Below, piece by piece: positions 16,191 through 23,330 of a DNA stretch of 64,000 nt (its first letter is position 1; each line of letters starts with the position of its first letter). The position numbers and the translations under genes are program-made. The notes beneath the pieces were generated by a model that was given only the letters and a program-made list of their open reading frames with translations, was not told the origin of the DNA and made no database searches. Source of the stretch: Alistipes sp. (GTDB taxonomy: Bacteria > Bacteroidota > Bacteroidia > Bacteroidales > Rikenellaceae); assembly GCA_020026335.1 (NCBI GenBank), contig JAHHQO010000003.1, forward strand, positions 127,748-191,747, given 5' to 3'.

Positions 16191-17849
16191 CTATCGGCTT
16201 ACCAAATCCGTGAAGTCGAATTTCAGCACATCGACCAATCCCTTGTCGGTGATTTTCAATTCGGGAATGACGGGCAGAGCCATGAACGCCATGGTGATGA
16301 AGGGCGACTTCATGTCGCAACCCATCTGTCTGGTCTTGTAGCCGAGGTGTTGGTACTGACGGGCAATCTCCTCGGCACACTCCGGAGACATGAGTCCTGC
16401 GATGGGCAGGGGCAGAATCTCTGACTCTCCGTCGGAAGTTGCTCCCACACCGCCGCGTGTCTCGATGAGGGCATTGACCATCGTTACGATGTCGTGGTCG
16501 TTGGCACCTATGGCGACAATGTTGTGGCTGTCGTGGGCGATGGTGGCACCTATGGCACCCTTGCGAAGGTGGAATCCCTTGATGAAGCCCACCTGCGGAC
16601 GACCGTTGCCGTAGCGGTTGTAGACCATGATTTTTTGTATGTCCTGTTCGTGGAGCTGCTCCACGGGAATCTCCTCACATTGGGTGTACAGCTCACCGTC
16701 GAATGCCACAATCACCTTCACATGACCCTCGGTGAGGGGTGTGGCGATGTCGGCTTCGGTGATAGGCGTGGCTTCGAAATGGTTGGGACACTCCGTTGAG
16801 GGTGTTCCGAGTGAAAGAGCCTCCTCACATACGCCCTCCTCGCGGTTGTAGACCTCCTCGCCACCGATAATGGTCGATTCGATGGTGAAGTCGTTGAGGT
16901 TGTCCACGGCGATGAATGTGGCTGTGTCGCCGACACGCATCTGTCCCGAGGGGATACCGTAGTGGGTGAGGGGGGTGAGGCAGGCGGACTGCAACATCTC
17001 CCACACACCGATGCCGTGTTCCACACCGCGGCGCACCAGCGCATCGATGTGGCCGTGCAACAGGTCGTCGGGGTGCTTGTCATCGGAGCAGAGCATCACC
17101 TCGGTGGGTGCTTCGCCGATGATGGGGTAGAGGGCTTCGAAGTTGCGGGCGGCACTGCCCTCTCTAACGATGACTTTCATGCCGAAGGCGATGCGCTCGC
17201 GTGCCTCCTCCAGCGATGAACATTCGTGGTCGGTGGAGATACCCGCACCGACATATTTTTTCAAATCCTCGCCATTCACTCCGGGGGCGTGGCCGTCAAT
17301 GGGCTTGCCTGCCTTGCGTGCCGCGTCTATCTTGGCCATCACTTCGGGGTCGTCGGACAACACACCGGGAAAGTTCATCATCTCGGCCAGGAAATGCAGG
17401 TCGTCACGCTGTATCAACTCGCGGGTCTGTGTGGCATCGATGGTCGCTCCGGCAGTCTCAAGGGGCGAGGAGGGTACGCACGAGGGCAGTCCGAAGAAGA
17501 AGTTGAAACGTGAGTGGCGGGCATTCTCCACCATGAAGTCGATACCTTTGACACCCAGTACGTTGGTGATTTCGTGGGGGTCGCACACGGCATTGACCAC
17601 ACCGTGACGCACCGCCACACGTGCAAAGTTGCAGGGCGTCATCATCGAACTCTCGATGTGGATGTGTGCATCGGTAAAGCCGGGCAACAGATAGGGCGCA
17701 TCATCGGGCAGGGTGTCCGTGGGGCGGATGTCCGCGATGATGCCGTCGGTGACGGTGATTTCGCCGTCGAAGATGCGGCGGTGTTCGATATCTACGAGGT
17801 GACCCTTGTAGAGTCGCTGTCGAGACGAAGTGTTATTCAATTCAGTCAT
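16191..17849 (-). CDS. ade: Adenine deaminase
   Basis: This amidohydrolase converts adenine to hypoxanthine and ammonia in purine salvage. It is 552 residues from the ATG at 17849; an upstream extension lacks family sequence. GFTDAHIHIESS carries the metal-binding H62 and H64, followed by VCDPHEI, GHAPG, STDHE and the CSDDKHPDDL segment. The C-terminal domain with IAHDSHN and GGVGATSDGE is characteristic of Ade and not of dihydroorotases. Its position facing mtnN-luxS suggests local handling of adenine released from SAH, although it has its own transcript. Confidence 0.95.
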   Translation of the reverse strand: MTELNNTSSRQRLYKGHLVDIEHRRIFDGEITVTDGIIADIRPTDTLPDDAPYLLPGFTDAHIHIESSMMTPCNFARVAVRHGVVNAVCDPHEITNVLGVKGIDFMVENARHSRFNFFFGLPSCVPSSPLETAGATIDATQTRELIQRDDLHFLAEMMNFPGVLSDDPEVMAKIDAARKAGKPIDGHAPGVNGEDLKKYVGAGISTDHECSSLEEARERIAFGMKVIVREGSAARNFEALYPIIGEAPTEVMLCSDDKHPDDLLHGHIDALVRRGVEHGIGVWEMLQSACLTPLTHYGIPSGQMRVGDTATFIAVDNLNDFTIESTIIGGEEVYNREEGVCEEALSLGTPSTECPNHFEATPITEADIATPLTEGHVKVIVAFDGELYTQCEEIPVEQLHEQDIQKIMVYNRYGNGRPQVGFIKGFHLRKGAIGATIAHDSHNIVAIGANDHDIVTMVNALIETRGGVGATSDGESEILPLPIAGLMSPECAEEIARQYQHLGYKTRQMGCDMKSPFITMAFMALPVIPELKITDKGLVDVLKFDFTDLVSR

Positions 17850-18053
17850 TTTTTGCGTGTTGTGGTTCTTGCAAAATCCTCCGAAGGGGGAAGATTCCAC
17901 ATGACAAATGTACGAATATTTTGTGATTAATGGGGCTGTCGAAGTCGCTTAATCTTTTCAAAAAGGGAACGAGAAGGTGCGCCTGTCCCGAGAAGGTGGT
18001 GGAGTGTTCAATCCCTGCTGCGGTGAAATATGCGGTCGGCAGAAAAAATTTTG

Positions 18054-18061
18054 TATCTTTG
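18054..18061 (+). promoter_or_regulatory. -7 box for the glutaredoxin-like gene
   Basis: TATCTTTG matches TAnnTTTG and lies 32 bases before the ATG at 18094. No clear -33 box is seen. Confidence 0.45.
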
Positions 18062-18093
18062 TCTGTATAGATTATTATAAAAACATTACAACT

Positions 18094-18393
18094 ATGATAC
18101 GTATCTACGGTATGGTCACCTGCCCCGATTGCACCTATGTGGAGGCACAGGTCGAAGGAAACGCAAACTACGAAGTGATTGACATCGGCCGTCATGTGAG
18201 AGACTTGAAGGCTTTTTTGCGCTTGCGCGACTCGTCCGCGGCTTTCGATGCCGTGCGCCGCAAAGGTATTGTCGGCATTCCCTGCTTCGTGCTGGAGGAC
18301 GGCACGGTGACCCTCGTGGCTGAGGAGGCAGGACTGCGCTCGCGTCCCGTGGGTGAGGGTGCGGCTTGCAATCTCGATGGCACGGGCTGCTAA
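18094..18393 (+). CDS. Small glutaredoxin/thioredoxin-fold protein with CPDC motif
   Basis: A 99-residue cytoplasmic protein with a thioredoxin-like beginning, MIRIYGMVTCPDC, giving the redox pair C10/C13. A cis-proline loop (GIVGIPCFVLEDG) with an extra Cys next to the Pro follows, and two further Cys lie near the C-terminus. It resembles the glutaredoxin-related group of COG4545. The next gene, mutY, starts 3 bp after its stop, so the two are translationally linked. Whether this reflects protection of the MutY iron-sulfur cluster or simple packing is unknown. Confidence 0.78.
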   Translation: MIRIYGMVTCPDCTYVEAQVEGNANYEVIDIGRHVRDLKAFLRLRDSSAAFDAVRRKGIVGIPCFVLEDGTVTLVAEEAGLRSRPVGEGAACNLDGTGC

Positions 18394-18396
18394 TCG

Positions 18397-19437
18397 ATGA
18401 GTGATTTTGCCCAAATTTTAGAGACGTGGTATCGCCAATACGGACGTTGCGATTTGCCGTGGCGACAGGTCGATGACCCCTATCTGATATGGATTTCGGA
18501 GGTGATTCTCCAGCAGACCCGCATCGCGCAGGGCTATGACTACTATCGCCGCTTCACCGAACGCTTCCCCGATGTCTTCTCGCTGGCGACAGCCGATGAG
18601 GACGAGGTGCTGAAGCTGTGGCAGGGGCTGGGCTATTACAGCCGTGCGCGTAACCTCCACGCCGCCGCCAAAGAGGTGGCTCGACAGGGTGCATTTCCCT
18701 CGACCTACGAGGAGGTGCGCCGTCTGAAGGGTGTGGGTGACTACACGGCTGCTGCGGTGTGCGCCTTTGCCTACCACCAGCCCCGTGCGGTGGTCGATGG
18801 CAATGTCTACCGCGTGCTGTCGCGCATCTATGGCATAGAAACTCCCATCGACACCACCGAAGGCAAGAAAACCTTCTCGGCATTGGCCGATGAGTTGCTC
18901 GACCGCCACGATCCCCATCTCTACAACTCCGCCATCATGGATTTCGGAGCGTTGCAGTGTGTGCCCAAATCACCCGATTGTGGGGCGTGCCCCTTTGTCG
19001 GAAGATGTGTGGCTCGGGAGCGTTACACCGTGCAGGATTTCCCCGTCAAGGCGAAGAAAACGGCGGTGAAGAACCGCTATATGGTCTATGTCGTGGTGGA
19101 GGACGGCGAGCGAATGCTGATGCACCGCCGCGAGGGGAATGACATCTGGCGGGGTCTGTATGAACCCTGCCTTATGGAGTTTGACCACCCGGCGGAAGAT
19201 GGTGAGGTGCTGTCGCGTATCCGCGAGACCTTTGGCGAGGAGGGACACATTACCCTTGTGGCAAAGGGTTGGAAACACCAGCTGACCCACCGCCTGCTGA
19301 GGGTGGACGGCTACCACTTCAAAGTCGATGTCCTGCCCCCGATAGAGGGCTGCATCTCCGTCCCGAAAGCCGACCTCGAGACCTACGCCCTACCCAAAAT
19401 CATCGCCGACTTGCTGGCGCAGGTGGAAAAACTTTGA
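18397..19437 (+). CDS. mutY: A/G-specific adenine DNA glycosylase MutY
   Basis: MutY removes adenine mispaired with 8-oxoguanine. It is 346 residues long. The N-terminal catalytic region has EVILQQTRI and the catalytic Glu, the helix-hairpin-helix LKGVGDYTAAAV and the catalytic Asp in VVDGNVYRVLSR. The [4Fe-4S] loop has the C-x6-C-x2-C-x5-C pattern beginning at CVPKSPDC. The C-terminal NUDIX-like domain (about 225-345), which recognises oxoG, contains the LMHRREGNDIWRGLYE segment. The start lies 3 bp after the glutaredoxin-like gene. Confidence 0.97.
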   Translation: MSDFAQILETWYRQYGRCDLPWRQVDDPYLIWISEVILQQTRIAQGYDYYRRFTERFPDVFSLATADEDEVLKLWQGLGYYSRARNLHAAAKEVARQGAFPSTYEEVRRLKGVGDYTAAAVCAFAYHQPRAVVDGNVYRVLSRIYGIETPIDTTEGKKTFSALADELLDRHDPHLYNSAIMDFGALQCVPKSPDCGACPFVGRCVARERYTVQDFPVKAKKTAVKNRYMVYVVVEDGERMLMHRREGNDIWRGLYEPCLMEFDHPAEDGEVLSRIRETFGEEGHITLVAKGWKHQLTHRLLRVDGYHFKVDVLPPIEGCISVPKADLETYALPKIIADLLAQVEKL

Positions 19438-19512
19438 TAATTTCCCCTGCCTGCCGATTCTATATTATAGGAGATTCCTGCACCATCAGCCTGCTGCCCG
19501 AGATGCATTCCG

Positions 19513-20541
19513 ATGTGGTGCCCGACATCGGCTTCGGCATGCACCGGTGTGTCGTTCAAGGTTGCCGATGGCAGTTACATTGTAGGTCGTACCATGGAGT
19601 GGGGTACATTTGTGATGGAGTTGCGCTATATGATTGTACCGCGCGGTTACACCATCACTGCACAGACCCCCTCGGGTAGTGACGGTATGAAAATACAGCC
19701 AAATACGGTTATGTGGGTATCGGCGTACTGAAGGATAATCTCCTGGCCGAGGCGGTCAATGAGAAAGGTCTGGTGGGCGAGCTCTTCTACTTCCCCAATT
19801 ATGGCGTTTACGAGGAGTATAACCCCAAGTTCAACGCAACGACTATCGAGGACGGTCAGTTCCTGTCGTGGGTTGTCGCTAATTTTGCCACCATTGAGGA
19901 GCTGGAGAATATCCATGTCGTGCCCTACGGTCGTGGTTTCGGTACGGCTCACTTCCGTCTGGCGGACGCTACGGGTCGTCAGGTGGTCATTGAATATCTC
20001 GACGGTACACCCACCGTCTTCGAAAACAAGGTAGGCGTGGTAACCAACGCTCCTTCGTTCGAGTTCCAGATGCTGAACCTCAATAACTGTGTCAACATCA
20101 TGCCGGGTCCTGCTCCCGCGCACAAGATTGCTCACGATGTCGAGCTGCGCCCTTTCGGTGCGGGTTCTGCTCGCTGGGTCTTCCCGGTGACGTGACACCT
20201 CCCTCGCGTTTCGTACGTGCGGTCTTCTATGTGGCTTCGGCACACCAGCAGCCCACAGGTTATGACGCCGTGATGCATACCTTTCAGATTCTCAACAACT
20301 TCGACATTCCCGTTGGTGTGGAGTATCCCGACCCCCCCAAGTGATGCCCGATATGCTCAGTGCCACACAGTGGACCACAGCCGTTGACCTCAAGGCGCGC
20401 AAGTTCTACTACCGCACCCAGTTCAACAGTTCTCTCCGCTGCATCGATTACAGCAAGATTGACTTCTCGAAGGTGAAGTTCCAGCTCCGCGATTTGGATT
20501 TGGTCAAGGAGCAGCCCGTGGAGTATATCGACATCAAGTAG
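19513..20541 (+). pseudogene. Decayed choloylglycine hydrolase / penicillin acylase family gene
   Basis: An intact member would be a secreted Ntn hydrolase acting on conjugated bile salts, penicillin V or N-acyl amides. The remnant begins with SASACTGVSF; the Cys (codon 19540-19542) is the nucleophile after an AxA cleavage site, followed by VGRTMEWG. Reading continues only across frame changes: one near 19688-19698 into KYGYVGIGVLKDN, one near 20172-20182 into LPGDVTPPSRF, and one at a seven-C run (20332-20338) into MPDMLSATQW, ending at 20541. The signal-peptide coding sequence is also unrecognisable. Three frame changes plus a lost start argue for real decay rather than one sequencing error, although the C7 tract alone could be an error. 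Confidence 0.85.
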
Positions 20542-20574
20542 ATGTGAGGCTTTCCATCCGTTGTACGGATACAA

Positions 20575-20611
20575 TAAAGGCAGGTAAAACCAAATGTTTT
20601 ACCTGCCTTTA
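20575..20611. terminator. Bidirectional terminator between the pseudogene and GH92
   Basis: A perfect 16-bp stem, starting TAAAGGCAGG (20575) and ending CCTGCCTTTA (20611), with a CAAAT loop. Confidence 0.88.
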
Positions 20612-20628
20612 TCTATTGAAAAGAGGAG

Positions 20629-22917
20629 TTACTCGATGGTCGAAGGCGGAATGTCACCGGGACGTGTACCTCTCTTGTGGGAGGGGCGTTTCGACATCAC
20701 GAAGTGAATTTCCGCTCCGTTGCGAATATCGTCGTAGGTGATGTAAGACTTGGAGTACTCTTTGCCGTTGAGATACATTTTGGCAATGTAGAGATTCTCT
20801 TTGCTCCAGTTCTTGGTGGTCACCTTGATGCTCTTACCGTTGCCCAGCTGCATTTCCACAGCTGCCACGGTGGGGGAGCCGATGTTGTAGATGTTGCTCG
20901 AGGGGCTGGTGGGGTAGAAGCCCATGGTGTTGAACAGATACCATGCCGACATCTGACCGCAGTCATCATTGCCACTCAGTGAACCCGGTTCGTTGCCGTA
21001 GAAGTTGTCCGACACATAGCGAATCCAACGCTGGCAGTTCCACGGCTCACCCAAATAGTTGTAGAGGTAGATGATGTGGTGACAGGGTTCGTTTCCGTGC
21101 CAGTAGGCTCCGATACGTCCCTGAATGTCGTGTGCACCGGGAATATCGTCGGGCAGTTCGGTGGCGAAGAGTGAGTCGAGACGCATCTTGTAGAGGTCGC
21201 GTCCCATCGCCTCGATGTGTCCTTGGACATCGTGAGGTACATACCACGAATACTGGAGAGTGAAGCCTTCGGTGATGTCGCCCCAGCCGTTCACAGAACC
21301 GGGACCCTGATAGGCCACCGGAGCAAACGGCGTGCGCCAATTGCCTTTTGAGTCGCGGCCGCGCATGAATTTGGTCTCGGGGTCGATGATGTTCTTATAG
21401 GACATGGCCCTTTTCATGAAGAACTTGTAATCTTCGTCTTTGCCGAGCACCTGTGCCGCGCGGGCGATGCAATAGTCATCGTAGGCATATTCGAGGGTCT
21501 TCGACACCGACTCTCGTTCTTTGTCGAAGGGTACCCAGCCCATCTCTGTATATTCGGGCAGACAGTCGTAGTTGGGGTTGGTGGCCGTGCGCTTCATGGC
21601 CTCGAAGGCACGCTCGTAGTCGAAGCCCGGAATCTGCTTGACAATCATGTCGGCCAGTACGGAAACGGCATGGTAACCAATCATACACCAAGTCTCATTG
21701 CCGTAGAATGACCAGATAGGCAACATGTGTTCCACACTGCGGTCATAGTGAGCCAGCATCGAGTTGGCAAAGTCGGCACTCAGGTCGGGACGCAGCAGGT
21801 TCATCAGTGGGTGGAAAGCACGATAGGTGTCCCACAGCGAGAAGGTGGTGTAGTTGGTGAAATCTTTAGCATTCTCGATACTCTTGTCGTGGGCCAGATA
21901 GCGACGGTCAATGTCCTGGAAGAGAAAAGGATGTAGGAAACAACGGTAAACCGAGGTGTAGAAGGTCTCTTTGGTGGTCTGGTCTCCTTCGACTTCGAAG
22001 CGCGACAACTCCTTCTCCCACTGTGCCTCGCCCTCCTCACGCATCTGTTCGAAGGTCTTGCCGTCAGCAGTCTGAAGGTTCTTTCTTGCACCCTCCACAT
22101 CGACCGATGAGATGGCTACATTTACAGTTACCTGCTCTTGCTCTTCGGTCTTGAATCTCATCCAAAATTTGAGATTCTCTCCCCATGCCTCTTTTGAGGA
22201 ACGGAAACGCGAGGTGTTGTAGCAGACGAGTTTGCCGTGCTCCATAATGCCGAAGTCGCGTATGGGTTTCGAGAAACGGGCCGTGAAGTAGACTCTGCGT
22301 TCGGGCCCCCAGCCTCTGACGAGTTTGAAGCCGCTGACCGTATAGTCGTCCTCGATTCTGAAGTTGGCCCACTTGCACTTCCATAGCTGGGTATGCTTCA
22401 TGTCGATGATGATATAGGCATCGTCGGCCTTGGGGTAGGTGAAGCGCAACATGCCGCTGTGGAGTCCGGCAGTCATCTCTGCCTTGATGTTGTAGTCGGT
22501 CAGCTCCACTCCGTAGTAGGCCGGTGATGCCCATTCCTTGTCGTGGCTGTAACGCGAGCGGTAGCCTGTCTCGGGCTGTTCGTAGCTGCCCGGTTCTATT
22601 TTTACCTCACCGATGCCCGGCATGAAGAGAAAGTCGCCCAGGTCGGGGATACCTGTACCGCTGAGGTGGTTGAGCGAGAAGCCCATGATGGTGTTGTGGC
22701 TGTATTTGTAGCCCGAGGCGGCATCGTAGAAATCGTTGTCTGTATCGGGACTTATCTGTATTGCGCCAAAAGGATATTGTGCGCCGGGATAGACATTGCC
22801 ATAGCCGTCGGTGCCGACCAGCGGACGCACATAGTCGGTCTTTCGGTTGTCTGCCACGGCCGATAGGAATACACCGACCGTGAGCACGAGCGAAAGGGTA
22901 GTTGTGATAAGTTTCAT
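20629..22917 (-). CDS. GH92 alpha-mannosidase
   Basis: This calcium-dependent exo-alpha-mannosidase trims mannose from N-glycans or fungal mannan. The ATG at 22917 gives 762 residues and a signal peptide (MKLITTTLSLVLTVGVFLSAVA); the longer upstream frame is not needed. Family hallmarks are VRPLVGTDGYGNVYPGAQYPFG, FSLNHLSGTG, SLWDTYRAFHP, GNEPCHH and GNDDCGQMSAWYLF. It is divergently transcribed from the PUL regulator at 23331 and is therefore likely part of the same regulon. It differs from the second GH92 of the locus (34187-37222) in lacking any C-terminal extension. Confidence 0.93.
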   Translation of the reverse strand: MKLITTTLSLVLTVGVFLSAVADNRKTDYVRPLVGTDGYGNVYPGAQYPFGAIQISPDTDNDFYDAASGYKYSHNTIMGFSLNHLSGTGIPDLGDFLFMPGIGEVKIEPGSYEQPETGYRSRYSHDKEWASPAYYGVELTDYNIKAEMTAGLHSGMLRFTYPKADDAYIIIDMKHTQLWKCKWANFRIEDDYTVSGFKLVRGWGPERRVYFTARFSKPIRDFGIMEHGKLVCYNTSRFRSSKEAWGENLKFWMRFKTEEQEQVTVNVAISSVDVEGARKNLQTADGKTFEQMREEGEAQWEKELSRFEVEGDQTTKETFYTSVYRCFLHPFLFQDIDRRYLAHDKSIENAKDFTNYTTFSLWDTYRAFHPLMNLLRPDLSADFANSMLAHYDRSVEHMLPIWSFYGNETWCMIGYHAVSVLADMIVKQIPGFDYERAFEAMKRTATNPNYDCLPEYTEMGWVPFDKERESVSKTLEYAYDDYCIARAAQVLGKDEDYKFFMKRAMSYKNIIDPETKFMRGRDSKGNWRTPFAPVAYQGPGSVNGWGDITEGFTLQYSWYVPHDVQGHIEAMGRDLYKMRLDSLFATELPDDIPGAHDIQGRIGAYWHGNEPCHHIIYLYNYLGEPWNCQRWIRYVSDNFYGNEPGSLSGNDDCGQMSAWYLFNTMGFYPTSPSSNIYNIGSPTVAAVEMQLGNGKSIKVTTKNWSKENLYIAKMYLNGKEYSKSYITYDDIRNGAEIHFVMSKRPSHKRGTRPGDIPPSTIE

Positions 22918-23330
22918 TTTGTTCGTTTTGATTGAATGGATAGATTGCCGGTCGATGTCGGAAGACAACAACGACTGGAGAATGTTGGACGGTCCGAACG
23001 ACTGTCACTGCTCATGATAGGGTCTGGGGGTGCCTAAGTCGGGGATTTGTGAAATTTCATTGACAATAAGATTTGTGGTTGGTAATGAAAAAAATCCGTT
23101 TTCCGGTATGATAAGGCATTACAAAAATAGAAAATAAATCCATAAATATCAACTTCCTTCCAAAAATTTCTTCCACACGGGCGACAGCTATGCCGGTCGG
23201 AGTAGAATTGGAAATATATGCCGAATACCCGACTCTGCATTTGGTCGGATAAAATCAACATTGAGTCGAATATCTTTGCAAAAAAAATAATTTATATCTA
23301 TTTTTATATGAAAATATGACCCTTTATTCG
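22918..23330. other. Divergent control region between GH92 and the PUL regulator
   Basis: 413 bp, AT-rich in its right half, and without a credible gene. A TATCTTTG box at 23271-23278 serves the regulator. On the minus strand TATTTTTG at 23122-23129 could serve GH92, but it would leave a leader of about 200 nt. No repeat or obvious operator palindrome was found. Confidence 0.4.
23271..23278 (+). promoter_or_regulatory. -7 box of the PUL regulator
   Basis: TATCTTTG matches TAnnTTTG about 50 bases before the start codon. The -33 element is not recognisable, which could suit an activated or weak promoter. Confidence 0.45.

Noticed and set aside
20332..20338. The C7 tract as sole cause of the pseudogene (a simple sequencing error)
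   Set aside because: Two further frame changes and a missing signal-peptide region occur in the same gene, while the neighbouring genes are intact.
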